A DNA stretch of 64,000 bases from Photobacterium aquae (GCF_001029445.1 NZ_LDOT01000014.1:97963-161962); one strand, 5' to 3'; shown: positions 1 through 9,251, counted from the first letter of the stretch. Notes: generated by a model from the sequence alone, not told the origin. Numbers and translations: made by a program.

Positions 1-554
1 ACAAGCTAGGGATGCGCGGTTCAAATACCTGCGAATTAGTGTTCGACCAATGCCTCGTTCCAAGATCCAATCTACTGGGAGAGCTAAATCAAGGCATTCA
101 AGTACTGATGAGTGGTCTTGATTATGAAAGAGTGGTACTCGCGGCAGGCCCTCTTGGGATCATGCGCGCCTGCATGGACATTGTCATCCCCTATGTTCAC
201 GAACGTAAGCAGTTCGGCCAACCTATCGGTGAATTTCAGCTAATTCAAGCGAAACTGGCGGATATGTATACCCGAAGCAATGCTGCACGCGCCTATGTCT
301 ACACCGTTGCAGCAGCCTGTGACCGTGGTGACCAAACCCGTAAAGACGCCGCTGGCGCCATTCTCTATGCCGCCGAACTCGCCACTCAGGTCGCGCTGGA
401 GACCATCCAAATCCTCGGGGGCAATGGCTACATTAATGACTATCCGGCCGGACGCCTACTTCGCGACGCAAAACTATACGAAATAGGGGCTGGCACTTCA
501 GAAATTCGCCGGATGCTAATCGGTCGCGAACTCTTCGAAGAATCATCACGATAG
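1..554 (+). CDS. ivd: Isovaleryl-CoA dehydrogenase, C-terminal part (5' end outside window)
   Basis: This is the C-terminal ~183 residues of an acyl-CoA dehydrogenase; the reading frame is open from base 3, so the start lies upstream of the window. Isovaleryl-CoA dehydrogenase oxidises isovaleryl-CoA to 3-methylcrotonyl-CoA using FAD, in the cytoplasm, in leucine catabolism. The segment [18 protein letters not shown] carries the Glu that is the catalytic base in the IVD subfamily (elsewhere the base sits near the C-terminus). The family's C-terminal motifs [20 protein letters not shown] and [19 protein letters not shown] are intact. The methylcrotonyl-CoA carboxylase gene 10 bp downstream supports the isovaleryl specificity. 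The gene is also called liuA. Family call is firm; substrate is inferred from motif and operon. Confidence 0.93.
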   Translation, partial: KLGMRGSNTCELVFDQCLVPRSNLLGELNQGIQVLMSGLDYERVVLAAGPLGIMRACMDIVIPYVHERKQFGQPIGEFQLIQAKLADMYTRSNAARAYVYTVAAACDRGDQTRKDAAGAILYAAELATQVALETIQILGGNGYINDYPAGRLLRDAKLYEIGAGTSEIRRMLIGRELFEESSR

Positions 555-564
555 GACTGGCCAT

Positions 565-2169
565 ATGACAATAATTCAAACGAGCGTTAACAGGGACGAC
601 AAATTTTTCCAAGATAACTATCAGCAACTTTCACACCTTGTCGATGAACTCCATACCCATATCGAGAGCATCAAGCAAGGCGGCGGAGCTTCTGCAATAG
701 AAAAACAACGCGCTAAAGGAAAATTGCCAGTTCGAGAACGCATTGAACTCCTGCTTGATGATGGTTGCTCACTGCTTGAAATCGGTCAGTTTGCCGCCTG
801 GCAAGTTTATGATGAAGACATTGTTTGTGCGGGCGTGGTGACAGGTATCGGCCAAGTAGAGGGGGTCAACTGCATGATCATCGCCAATGATCCTGCGGTA
901 AAAGGAGGAACATATTTCCCGCTCACGGTAAAAAAACACCTGAGGGCCCAAGAAATTGCCCAGCGTTGCCACCTCCCATGTATTTATCTCGTCGACTCAG
1001 GCGGGGCCAACCTTCCCCACCAAGCCGATGTATTCCCCGACCGAGATCATTTCGGCCGTATTTTCTATAACCAAGCCCGAATGTCGGCAATTGGCATCCC
1101 GCAGCTCGCCGTCGTGATGGGCTCGTGCACCGCTGGTGGCGCATATGTCCCCGCAATGGCCGATGTTTCAATCATCATCAAGGAACAAGGCACCATTTTT
1201 CTTGCAGGTCCTCCCCTCGTTAAGGCCGCCACAGGCGAGCAGGTCACCGCGGAGGATCTTGGCGGAGCTTACGTTCACTGCAAAACATCCGGTGTAGCCG
1301 ACTACTATGCCAACGGCGAACAGCATGCTCTGCAACTAACCCGTCAGGCACTAAAAAGCTGCGCGCTTCCCAAGAGCCTCACCCCAGATACAAACAGCCT
1401 CCCTCCCCGCTATCCTCTTGATGATCTCTTTGGCATTGCCGGCACTGACCTGCGCAAGCCCATCAGCATCCGTGAAGTGATCGCCCGCATTGTCGACGAT
1501 TCCGATTTTGATGAATTCAAATCACTGTATGGCACGTCACTTGTGTGTGGTTTTGCAACACTCTTTGGCCAAACGATAGGCATCGTTGCCAACAACGGCA
1601 TCCTTTTTTCTGAATCAGCCCAAAAAGGCTGCCACTTCATTGAATTATGTTGCAAACGGAAAATCCCGCTGCTTTTTTTGCAGAACATTACCGGCTTTAT
1701 GGTAGGCAAGAAGTTCGAAGCAGAAGGCATCGCCAAACATGGGGCCAAAATGGTCATGGCCGTCGCCTGCGCTGATGTACCGAAATTCACGGTGATCATA
1801 GGGGGCTCATACGGTGCGGGCAATTACGGTATGTGCGGTCGCGCCTATAGCCCAACGATGATGTGGATGTGGCCCAATGCACGCATATCCGTTATGGGCG
1901 GTGAACAGGCAGCCAGCGTATTAGCACAGGTAAACCGCGAGAACCTCAAGCAACAAGGGGTCGACTGGCCAGCTGCCGACGAAGAGCAATTCAAACAACC
2001 GATCCGAGACTTATACGAAGCTCAAGGCTCACCCTATTTTGCCAGCGCCCGCCTTTGGGATGACGGTATTATCGATCCAAGAGCCACCCGAGATGTCGTA
2101 GGCCAAGCCCTTTTTGCCAGCTTGCAGATCCCCATCCCCGACAGCACATTTGGTATTTTTCGCATGTAA
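565..2169 (+). CDS. liuB: Methylcrotonyl-CoA carboxylase, carboxyltransferase (beta) subunit
   Basis: 534-residue carboxyltransferase of the acetyl/propionyl/methylcrotonyl-CoA carboxylase family. It transfers CO2 from carboxybiotin to 3-methylcrotonyl-CoA to give 3-methylglutaconyl-CoA (leucine pathway). Visible family segments are [55 protein letters not shown] in the N-terminal crotonase-like half, and [18 protein letters not shown] then [16 protein letters not shown] in the C-terminal half. Length is normal for the beta subunit. It needs an alpha subunit carrying biotin carboxylase and the biotin carrier domain; no such gene is in the window. Starts 10 bp after ivd with AGGA about 8 bases upstream of the ATG. 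Confidence 0.95.
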   Translation: MTIIQTSVNRDDKFFQDNYQQLSHLVDELHTHIESIKQGGGASAIEKQRAKGKLPVRERIELLLDDGCSLLEIGQFAAWQVYDEDIVCAGVVTGIGQVEGVNCMIIANDPAVKGGTYFPLTVKKHLRAQEIAQRCHLPCIYLVDSGGANLPHQADVFPDRDHFGRIFYNQARMSAIGIPQLAVVMGSCTAGGAYVPAMADVSIIIKEQGTIFLAGPPLVKAATGEQVTAEDLGGAYVHCKTSGVADYYANGEQHALQLTRQALKSCALPKSLTPDTNSLPPRYPLDDLFGIAGTDLRKPISIREVIARIVDDSDFDEFKSLYGTSLVCGFATLFGQTIGIVANNGILFSESAQKGCHFIELCCKRKIPLLFLQNITGFMVGKKFEAEGIAKHGAKMVMAVACADVPKFTVIIGGSYGAGNYGMCGRAYSPTMMWMWPNARISVMGGEQAASVLAQVNRENLKQQGVDWPAADEEQFKQPIRDLYEAQGSPYFASARLWDDGIIDPRATRDVVGQALFASLQIPIPDSTFGIFRM

Positions 2170-2181
2170 ATGGAGTTTTTT

Positions 2182-3015
2182 ATGCCCGCGCTACCATCGA
2201 CACTGACTCACTTTCATCCTACTGAAGATGCCCCCGTACTGGCATACCTAGACCCTCACGGGGTTGCCACACTGATCCTTAACCGCCCGGAAAAACGAAA
2301 TGCCTTCGATGCGGAGATGATCGTGGGAATGCAACATTACCTTGAGATATTTGCATCCTATGATGAGCTACGCCTATTAATATTCAAAGCTCAGGGCAAC
2401 CACTTCTCTGCTGGCGCTGATCTCAACTGGATGAGAAGCATGGCTGATAATAGTTACCCAGAAAACCTCGATGACGCGCGGCAACTTGCCGAACTCATGC
2501 ATCAATTGGATACCTTTCCCGTACCTACGATTATCACCGTGCAAGGTTTCGCCATAGGAGGAGCGGTCGGTATTATCTGTTGCTGCGATATTGCCCTTGG
2601 TGATGAAAGCTGCCGACTGGCACTTAGCGAAGTAAAAGTCGGTTTGATCCCCGCCACTATCATGCCTTACGTAAACCGAACGCTCGGCCAAAGGCAGACT
2701 CGACGCTACAGCTTAACGGCTGAATGGATCTCGGCGAAAAAAGCCGAGGAATTGGGGCTCTTCCACCAAATAACAGCAACGCCAGAAGAACGAGAGAATT
2801 CGCTAGCCTCGCTTAAACAAAAATTAATGCAAAACAGTCCACAAGCACTGCGTGCCGTTAAACAACTCTGTGCCTATAACTATGCTCACCCACTCGACGA
2901 TTCTCTCAGGCAGCATACCAGTGATCTCATCGCACAAATTCGTACCTCGCCAGAAGGACAAGAAGGACTTGCCGCCTTTCTGGAGCAACGAGACCCAAAT
3001 TGGAGAGCCCAATGA
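2182..3015 (+). CDS. liuC: Methylglutaconyl-CoA hydratase (enoyl-CoA hydratase/isomerase family)
   Basis: 277-residue crotonase-fold protein that would hydrate 3-methylglutaconyl-CoA to HMG-CoA. Seen: LILNRPEKRNAFD near the N-terminus, the HFSAGADLNWM oxyanion-hole segment characteristic of methylglutaconyl-CoA hydratases, GFAIGGAVGIICCCDIAL with the second oxyanion glycines, and LALSEVKVGLIPATI. An in-frame ATG exists at 2170, immediately after the liuB stop. The ATG at 2182 is preferred because GGAG (2172-2175) lies 6 bases before it. The stop overlaps the start of the HMG-CoA lyase gene by ATGA, so these two genes are translationally coupled and nothing is inserted between them. Confidence 0.9.
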   Translation: MPALPSTLTHFHPTEDAPVLAYLDPHGVATLILNRPEKRNAFDAEMIVGMQHYLEIFASYDELRLLIFKAQGNHFSAGADLNWMRSMADNSYPENLDDARQLAELMHQLDTFPVPTIITVQGFAIGGAVGIICCCDIALGDESCRLALSEVKVGLIPATIMPYVNRTLGQRQTRRYSLTAEWISAKKAEELGLFHQITATPEERENSLASLKQKLMQNSPQALRAVKQLCAYNYAHPLDDSLRQHTSDLIAQIRTSPEGQEGLAAFLEQRDPNWRAQ

Positions 3016-3953
3016 CGCCCCCCTCTGAACGTATATACCACGGGCATCTGCCCGGCAAGCTGCCAACACGGGTGAAAATTGTTGAGGTTGGCCCTCGCGA
3101 TGGCTTGCAAAACGAGCAGAATGTTGCAACCGAGGCCAAGCTGGCGTTAATTAACCGCCTATCAGATAGCGGTTTAAAGCACATTGAAACCGGCGCTTTT
3201 GTATCTGCGAAGCGGGTGCCACAAATGGCAGACTCACTATCCGTTTTCCATGCCATTAAGCGTCACCCTAATGTCATTTATTCCGCCCTGACCCCAAACA
3301 TACAGGGCTTTGAAATCGCTCTGGCAGCCAAGGCCTGTGAAGTGGCCGTATTTACCTCTGCATCAGAAGGGTTTTGCCAAAACAACATTCATTGCTCGGT
3401 CAATGAAAGCCTAAAACGGTTTGAATCCGTCCTCGCCTTGGCCAAATTGCATGGATTACCCGTTAGGGGCTATGTGTCCTGTGTCTTGGAGTGTCCTTTC
3501 GATGGCCCTACCTCACCACAAAACGTGACGAATCTTGCCCGCTCTTTGCTGGATATGGGGTGCTACGAAATATCACTGGGAGATACGATTGGCCGGGGAA
3601 CACCTCTTCAAGTAGCCCGCCTACTCGACGATGTATCAAAAAAGGTCGATCCAGCTAGGCTTGCAGTTCATTTTCATAATACTTGGGGACAGGCGTTACC
3701 TAACATCTATCAAGCCCTTCTAATGGGAATAACAACCATCGATAGTAGCATTGCCGGTTTGGGGGGGTGCCCTTACGCCCCTGGGGCAAGTGGCAACGTA
3801 GCAACTGAAGATGTTATTTATTTGTGTGAACAGATGGGGGTTGAGACTGGCGTGGATTTACAAAAGGCCGCAAGTGCTGGTTGGATGATATGTGATGCTC
3901 TGGGAATATCACCACGCTCAAACGTTTCTTTAGCACTTCGCAGCCAAAATTAA
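3012..3953 (+). CDS. liuE: Hydroxymethylglutaryl-CoA lyase
   Basis: 313-residue TIM-barrel enzyme that splits HMG-CoA into acetyl-CoA and acetoacetate, the last step of leucine catabolism. Seen: VKIVEVGPRDGLQNE (substrate/metal motif at the N-terminus), ETGAFVSAKRVPQMAD, SLGDTIGRGTP, AVHFHNTWGQAL (metal-binding His pair) and GLGGCPYAPGASGNVATEDV (signature with the catalytic Cys). A TTG at 3000 would extend the frame, but the ATG at 3012 has GGAG (3002-3005) at good spacing and overlaps the liuC stop (ATGA). Its product, acetoacetate, could be activated by the acetoacetyl-CoA synthetase encoded at 52355-54409. Confidence 0.95.
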   Translation: MTPPSERIYHGHLPGKLPTRVKIVEVGPRDGLQNEQNVATEAKLALINRLSDSGLKHIETGAFVSAKRVPQMADSLSVFHAIKRHPNVIYSALTPNIQGFEIALAAKACEVAVFTSASEGFCQNNIHCSVNESLKRFESVLALAKLHGLPVRGYVSCVLECPFDGPTSPQNVTNLARSLLDMGCYEISLGDTIGRGTPLQVARLLDDVSKKVDPARLAVHFHNTWGQALPNIYQALLMGITTIDSSIAGLGGCPYAPGASGNVATEDVIYLCEQMGVETGVDLQKAASAGWMICDALGISPRSNVSLALRSQN

Positions 3954-3954
3954 G

Positions 3955-4227
3955 TTACGAGCGACTCTCACGTTGCTCTGCTTCTAACTCACTCACCGCC
4001 AACCACATTTTCTGTTCACGCTCGAGCGCTCGATCCAAATTACTTTTGCCGCCCTCGACGCTCAGCTGATCCATCGGCCCAATATAACTTTCTGCATGGC
4101 AATTAAAGAGTGTTCGGAACTCTTCAATTGTCGGCAAGCAACTATTATCATCTTCAAACGCGTCAAAGATATCGGACACTTTGCCAGACAGGTCCCGTTT
4201 AATACCATCAATATCCCCGTTTCCCAT
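3955..4227 (-). CDS. Small hypothetical acidic protein
   Basis: About 90 residues, rich in Asp/Glu, no signal peptide or membrane segment, with a helical, charged C-terminus (ALEREQKMWLAVSELEAEQRES) that could form a short coiled coil. It is convergent with the HMG-CoA lyase gene, with stop codons almost touching. A GTG at 4230 precedes the ATG at 4227. AAGGAG (4240-4235) is better spaced for the ATG. I do not recognise a family. The strong ribosome binding site and the clean end against liuE argue that it is real. Confidence 0.6.
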   Translation of the reverse strand: MGNGDIDGIKRDLSGKVSDIFDAFEDDNSCLPTIEEFRTLFNCHAESYIGPMDQLSVEGGKSNLDRALEREQKMWLAVSELEAEQRESRS

Positions 4228-4542
4228 CACTTTTCTCCTTTGATGTTAGCATCCTGATCAGCCTAGCTCACTCACAATGCGGTAACTCAAAAATGCAAAG
4301 TATTTGTATCATTTTTGATAATGACTAAGAGAAACTTATTCACCCTATAGCACTTTTGTCGCTCAATTAGGATTTGAATCTTAAATTAGAACTTATTGCT
4401 GCCATTTTTTCCGTTTATTTACCGATGGCTATACTTAGATTCAGGTTACTTGATAATGATAATTGAACTTAATCCTTAATCGGGTAATTGGGCTACTATT
4501 TCGCAAAGACACAAAATAAGCACATCTGGAGGCAATAATAAT
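4228..4542. other. Intergenic region with AT-rich divergent promoters
   Basis: 315 bp between divergent genes. It is AT-rich, lacks a convincing ORF and contains a Fur-like half site at 4452-4463 and a second GATAATGA element near 4316. TGGAGG just before 4543 is the ribosome binding site of the barrel-like gene. No RNA gene is recognised. Confidence 0.5.
4452..4470 (+). promoter_or_regulatory. Partial Fur-box-like sequence
   Basis: GATAATGATAAT at 4452-4463 matches the first 12 bases of the 19-base Fur consensus exactly, but the last third does not match. It lies about 75 bp upstream of the barrel-like gene at 4543. A real Fur site is possible; the incomplete match makes this weak. Confidence 0.3.
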
Positions 4543-5661
4543 ATGGTAACCGCGTTGCCTTGCTATCGTCACTGTCGAAATCTTGCTGCATTCAGATATT
4601 ACAGCCTTAGCTTAATTTACGGCGTTATTGCCTATATCCCCACCACCCAAGCAAACAGCGAGGCACCACTAACTGAAAAAGCCCTTCAGGCAACTGAAGA
4701 AAATGAGCAAATCATTCATTCTCTCGACCCCAATGATGAGGAATTCGAAATTATTGAATGGATAGATGTAACCCAAGAATCTATCTCCGACACCATTCAT
4801 GATTACAGTACAGAAGTTGATCATTACCTTGGCAAAGAAGACGATGAACAACCTATGCGCAATGGCAGTTATTTAAAAATCAAGTTTAAGCCCCGTTACA
4901 GCCATCGTGAATACTTTGACGGTGACGCGAGCATCAAGCTCAAAATCGACCTTCCCCATACCGAACGCAATTGGAAGCTCATTTTTGATACTGATCCTGA
5001 TGATTTCGACCGCTTGGAAGACAAACAACGTGGAATAAGTGCAAGCAGCGATAGTAGCCTTAGCGGTACTGTGGGAGGCGTTCGCTTACAAGGACGCAAA
5101 CTAGGACGGTGGAAAACCAACTTTGATGCCGGTATAAAAATTAGATTGCCGCTCGACCCTTTCGTACGAGCAGATCTAAGACGGGTTGATCGCCTAAGCA
5201 GCAATTGGACCAGTAGGATCAAACAAGAAATATTTTACTACCATGAGAAAGGTCCCGGCACACTAACCGAACTGGATTTTTACTTTGCACAACACACAGA
5301 CCCTTCGACCATACTCAAGCTCAGCAGCAGTGCTCAATTCCTAGATACCGACAACAACTGGGAATTCGTTTACCAAACGGAACTCTTTGATCGAATTGAC
5401 GATAGAAACCTCATGCAATATACCCTCGGGGTCAGTGCCGATTCTCGCCCTAACTATTCGATTACCAATGCCTGGGCCTCTATGACATGGCGAAACCGGC
5501 TTTACAAAGATTGGCTCTATATTGCAGTCAGCCCGGAACTCAACTTTCAAGACAAATTCAATTACCGTATCAACCCCGGAATTATGTTTGAACTAGAGCT
5601 ATTTTTCATGGCTCAAGGCGGCATTGATCGACTCGCAAGAAAAATCCCCACCCCTGATTAA
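4543..5661 (+). CDS. Exported barrel-like protein of unknown function
   Basis: 372 residues. The N-terminus has a long basic start and a hydrophobic stretch ending in IPTTQA at about residue 37, consistent with a signal peptide. After an acidic linker (to about residue 105) the sequence alternates polar and hydrophobic residues, with many aromatic-ended strands (YLKIKFKPRYS, WKLIFDTD, FYFAQHTD, WEFVYQTELF, WLYIAVSPELNF, GIMFELELFF). This is the pattern of an outer-membrane beta-barrel. The protein does not end in the usual C-terminal Phe/Trp but carries about 15 residues after the last strand. Read from a strong GGAGG. Function unknown; no transporter-specific motif seen. A lone gene with a possible Fur element upstream. 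Confidence 0.7.
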   Translation: MVTALPCYRHCRNLAAFRYYSLSLIYGVIAYIPTTQANSEAPLTEKALQATEENEQIIHSLDPNDEEFEIIEWIDVTQESISDTIHDYSTEVDHYLGKEDDEQPMRNGSYLKIKFKPRYSHREYFDGDASIKLKIDLPHTERNWKLIFDTDPDDFDRLEDKQRGISASSDSSLSGTVGGVRLQGRKLGRWKTNFDAGIKIRLPLDPFVRADLRRVDRLSSNWTSRIKQEIFYYHEKGPGTLTELDFYFAQHTDPSTILKLSSSAQFLDTDNNWEFVYQTELFDRIDDRNLMQYTLGVSADSRPNYSITNAWASMTWRNRLYKDWLYIAVSPELNFQDKFNYRINPGIMFELELFFMAQGGIDRLARKIPTPD

Positions 5662-5824
5662 TTACTCACGGCAGAGTATTCCTTATGCACATCCCTTAAT
5701 TTAGAAACACGAGTTGGATCACACAATATTAATATGCATATTGTCGATAATTATCTAAACTTAGTATATGCTTCAGGTTGCATCAATTGGAATGATGATT
5801 AACATTAAAGGAAACGGGGACACT

Positions 5825-6001
5825 ATGGACCAAGCAGACACACTACGTCATTTTTTTGCTCGTCAAGAGTCCAGAAACCACTTGGAACGCTGCATTGAAG
5901 AAGTAAGAGATAGCATAAGGGACGGCAATTTCACGCTCTTAAACTACCAACTTAACGAGCTAGAAAAAGCCCAGCTAGACTTTGAATCTTTTGAAGAATA
6001 A
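5825..6001 (+). CDS. Small hypothetical helical protein
   Basis: 58 residues, predicted helical and charged (HLERCIEEVRDSIRDGN then NYQLNELEKAQLDFESFEE), no signal or membrane segment. The frame is open from an ATG at 5768, but the ATG at 5825 follows purine-rich GGGGA and fits a compact protein. Not recognised. A long-armed inverted repeat (6007-6099) starts 6 bases after the stop. Confidence 0.55.
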   Translation: MDQADTLRHFFARQESRNHLERCIEEVRDSIRDGNFTLLNYQLNELEKAQLDFESFEE

Positions 6002-6006
6002 TGCAC

Positions 6007-6099
6007 GATACTCTACTCGACATCACGAGCATTTGCCTTTCTCACCACGGGCTAATACCCCATAGCAATAACAAAGTGCAAGTGATGTCGAATAGTATC
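6007..6099. repeat. Long-loop inverted repeat downstream of the 5825 gene
   Basis: CGACATCAC (6018-6026) pairs exactly with GTGATGTCG (6082-6090), and the flanking GATACT/AGTATC extend the stem with a two-base bulge. The loop is 55 nt. It is too long and lacks a U-run for a standard terminator. It could be a 3' UTR structure or a small RNA. Arms seen directly; role unknown. Confidence 0.45.
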
Positions 6100-6183
6100 T
6101 TCGGCTTATTGAAGAGCTATGCAGAAGAGCAACTTTTCGCTGAATAAGTCTTCGCTACAAGCATATACTCCAAGTCCTTCCAA

Positions 6184-6942
6184 TCACGGCTTTTCTCTAC
6201 TCATAGCCTGCTTTGTTGAAACCAATAACTGGTCAAAAAAGTCACCTACATCATCTCTGTTTAGCCAATCAGGCTTAAACCGAAAGTGCTGCCAATGCTC
6301 TAAACGCTCCCATGTCGAATGCAATGGTGGTGTATGCAGATAAAGTAGAACAATCAGACCACACTTAATCGCACTGATAAACGGATTTCGCGGCGAAAAC
6401 ACTTTCATAGCCGTACCAAAGGATTTCTTAATTCGTCGATTGGCCAAGTCAACACTGTACAGTTCATCTAACAGTAAATGGACCAAGCCACCAGCAAACA
6501 GAAATAAACCTGACAGCCAAGAAGTCGTATCGCTATAGCCCAATAACGAAATCACCCAAACCACTAACAGTCCTGCTAACGCAATGAATGTTAATGAATG
6601 GCAGCATCCCCTATGTACCGTAATTTTCTCCAGAACCGACTTGAAATTATAACGGATGGTCAGATAACAAAAGATGCTGTACACAATCAACTCCAGCATC
6701 GACACCAATTTGTATATATGCCCAACAAAACTAAACGTGAGCATTCCGCCAAGCAATCGAAATAGTGTCGCCATTGATGTTGAATTATCCGAATCAACAT
6801 CTGGCAATAAACCACCAATCGTACCCAACAATATGAGCCATAACGCAGTAACCGGGACGACATGTCCCGCCGACAATAACGCGGTTGCCGCTATACTACT
6901 GGTAAGCGCGGCAGTTCCTAGATGGGTTTTAAAATTAGCCAC
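6184..6942 (-). CDS. YdjM-like inner-membrane metal-dependent hydrolase (DUF457)
   Basis: 252 residues with several hydrophobic segments, of the YdjM/YfhO-type membrane-bound metal-dependent hydrolase family (PF04307). Its conserved acidic/His motifs are present: LLPDVDSDNS near residue 47, TVHRGCCHSLTF near 110-120 and GGLVHLLLDELYSVD near 150. In E. coli ydjM is an SOS gene, and here a LexA-like palindrome sits about 70 bp upstream. The substrate is unknown in the family. Start is GTG at 6942 with a weak site (GAGG about 13 bases upstream). No better in-frame start is visible. Convergent with the small gene at 5825. Confidence 0.8.
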   Translation of the reverse strand: MANFKTHLGTAALTSSIAATALLSAGHVVPVTALWLILLGTIGGLLPDVDSDNSTSMATLFRLLGGMLTFSFVGHIYKLVSMLELIVYSIFCYLTIRYNFKSVLEKITVHRGCCHSLTFIALAGLLVVWVISLLGYSDTTSWLSGLFLFAGGLVHLLLDELYSVDLANRRIKKSFGTAMKVFSPRNPFISAIKCGLIVLLYLHTPPLHSTWERLEHWQHFRFKPDWLNRDDVGDFFDQLLVSTKQAMSREKP

Positions 6943-7373
6943 ATCAACATCTCTACCTCAGTGAAGAGCTTACCTTTACTATATGGTATTACTGCCTTCA
7001 CTAAGTTCTCAAAACTGGATATATAACCAGTATTATGTATGAAATATAATGAACTTCAATAAAATCCCATTTTCACGGCGTTACGGCTATTCAATCGATT
7101 ATTATTTAGGCACATTTTAAGCTTCGATAATATTTGCACCAACCTCATACTCGGTATTAGCTGCAAAATAGAAAGGATTCCCTGACAACACATCCCATGG
7201 GCAATTCAACATCCCCAAACAACGTCAAAGGGAAAAATAGTCGTAAGGGCTATAACACTACCTGCTATTAAGCCAGCCTATCCGCCCCCCAAACTGGAAA
7301 ATTATAAGTATTAATATCATCAATTTGCGTTAGACTTATAGCATTATATAGCCCTGTTAACGCGGAAAACGCC
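6943..7373. other. Intergenic region between divergent genes
   Basis: 431 bp, AT-rich, holding the promoters of the YdjM-like gene (minus) and the DUF294 gene (plus). The only clear element is the LexA-like box at 7013-7032. I see no ORF with a ribosome binding site and no RNA gene. Confidence 0.5.
7013..7032. promoter_or_regulatory. LexA-like operator (SOS box)
   Basis: AACTGGATATATAACCAGTA agrees with the LexA consensus TACTGTATATATATACAGTA at 16 of 20 positions and keeps the essential CTG-N10-CAG frame with an alternating AT core. It is 71 bp upstream of the YdjM-like GTG start. E. coli ydjM being LexA-repressed makes this placement convincing. Match counted by eye. Confidence 0.75.
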
Positions 7374-9251
7374 ATGGAAGCCGAACAACTCGAAATCTTA
7401 AACTTCATCAGCCAATATCCTCCTTTTGACGACTTGCCTGACGAAAAGCTAAAAGAAGTCGCACTAAATACTGAAGTGGCCTACTACCGAGCCGATACGA
7501 CAATTTTGAATTTTGGCGATGCTATACACGATCTATTCATGATAAGAAGCGGCATTGTTGAAATCTATCGACGTAAAGGCGAACTTTATAACCGAATAGA
7601 CAAAGGAAATCTTTTTGGTCAGATGGGCCTGCTTATGAACAACAAAGTTCGTATGCCCGCAAAAGCGATTGAAGACACGCTCGTTTACTGCATCCCTGAA
7701 AGCATATTCACAATGCTATGTGATGAATTTGACAGTTTTGCTGACTTTATGGAAGTTGAAGAAAGTGCGAGACTTCGCAACGCGATCTCTACTCACTCTG
7801 AAGAAAATGACCTGACAACATCCAAAGCGCGTCATATCCTCACACGCGATCCTGTCACGTTAGAATCCACAGCGACTATTCAGCAAGCGGCTACCTTGAT
7901 GACCGAGGAAAATGTCTCCGCCCTGCTCATCATCAACCCTGAATACGACGAGAACGACGATGATAATGACAGGCTTGTCGGCATCCTGACCGACAGGGAT
8001 CTCTGCACCCGAGTCTTGGCTCTGGGTATTGATACCAACTTGTTGGTCTCCGACGTGATGAGCTCCGATGTCATTTCGCTCGATTATAACGCCTATGTCT
8101 TCGAAGCCATGCTAACCATGCTGCGCTATAACGTACACCACCTGCCTATCTTAAAAAACAAAATCCCAATTGGGATTATTGGCCTGACGGATATCGTTCG
8201 TTACGAGTCTCAAAACAGCTTGTTGCTGGTCAGCTCGATCTTCCAACAACAAACAGTCGAAGAGCTCAAATCACTCTCTGAGAATGTCAAAGACTGTTTT
8301 GTACGTATGGTTAACGAAGATGCCAATGCCCATATGATTGGTAGCGCCATGTCAGTGATTGGCCGGAGCTTCAAACAACGACTCGCAGAGCTTGCCGAAG
8401 AGGAACTTGGGCCAGCACCAATCCCTTACTGCCTCGTTGCCATGGGTTCTATGGCTCGCGATGAGCAACTAATCGTGACTGATCAAGATAACGCCCTCAT
8501 TTTAGACAATAGTTACGACGAAGAGCGCCACGGCGAATACTTCTCAAAATTCGCCACATTTGTCAGTGATGGGCTCGCGGCCTGTGGCTATAGCTACTGT
8601 GATGGTGAAATCATGGCGACTAACCCTCAATGGCGTAAAACTCGTGCTGATTGGGAAGAGTGCTTTGCCGATTGGATTGATGACCCCAACCCACAGCGAC
8701 TTCTTAATAGCTCGATCTTCTTCGATCTCGATGGTGTCTATGGCCGCCAAAAATGGGCAGAGCAACTCAATAGCTTCATCGTACGACGGGCCCGGAAAAA
8801 CAACCGTTTTCTAGCCTGTCTTGCTCGCAATGCCATTAATCGCACGCCGCCACTTGGCTTCTTCAAAGACTTCGTGATGGAAAAAGATGGCCGTCACAAC
8901 AACTCGATCAACCTTAAACGACGCGGAACCGCACCACTGGCGGACTTAATCCGAGTTCATGCGCTTGCTGTCGGGTCACGGTCACAAAACTCATTTGAAC
9001 GCCTTGATGACATTATTGACGCAGGCATTCTCCCTAAAGGCCGCGGTCAAGATTTACGTGATGCGATGGAATTAATCTACACGGTTAGGATCCGTCACCA
9101 AGCCCTAGACATTGAAGCCGGTATCGAAGCCGATAACAGTATTGAGCCCGAGAATATGTCTGATTTCGAACGCCGAAATCTAAAAGCAGCATTCCAAATT
9201 CTCAGCAACGCACAAAACTTCATTAAATTCCGCTATCAAGGAAACCGATGA
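7374..9251 (+). CDS. cNMP-binding / CBS pair / DUF294 nucleotidyltransferase-like protein
   Basis: 625 residues, cytoplasmic. Domains in order: a cyclic-nucleotide-binding-like domain (about 15-130, with FGDAIHDLFMIRSGIVEIY and GNLFGQMGLLMNN), two CBS domains (about 150-285, RDPVTLESTATIQQAATLM and SDVMSSDVISLDYNAYVFEAM), a DUF294 nucleotidyltransferase-like domain (about 305-445) with GSMARDEQLIVTDQDNALI, in which GS plus DxD resemble the polymerase-beta-fold catalytic set, and a C-terminal DUF294_C helical domain. Such proteins are thought to sense nucleotides and modify an unknown target. It overlaps the following exonuclease gene by ATGA, so the two are coupled. Catalytic activity is inference. 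Confidence 0.88.
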   Translation: MEAEQLEILNFISQYPPFDDLPDEKLKEVALNTEVAYYRADTTILNFGDAIHDLFMIRSGIVEIYRRKGELYNRIDKGNLFGQMGLLMNNKVRMPAKAIEDTLVYCIPESIFTMLCDEFDSFADFMEVEESARLRNAISTHSEENDLTTSKARHILTRDPVTLESTATIQQAATLMTEENVSALLIINPEYDENDDDNDRLVGILTDRDLCTRVLALGIDTNLLVSDVMSSDVISLDYNAYVFEAMLTMLRYNVHHLPILKNKIPIGIIGLTDIVRYESQNSLLLVSSIFQQQTVEELKSLSENVKDCFVRMVNEDANAHMIGSAMSVIGRSFKQRLAELAEEELGPAPIPYCLVAMGSMARDEQLIVTDQDNALILDNSYDEERHGEYFSKFATFVSDGLAACGYSYCDGEIMATNPQWRKTRADWEECFADWIDDPNPQRLLNSSIFFDLDGVYGRQKWAEQLNSFIVRRARKNNRFLACLARNAINRTPPLGFFKDFVMEKDGRHNNSINLKRRGTAPLADLIRVHALAVGSRSQNSFERLDDIIDAGILPKGRGQDLRDAMELIYTVRIRHQALDIEAGIEADNSIEPENMSDFERRNLKAAFQILSNAQNFIKFRYQGNR

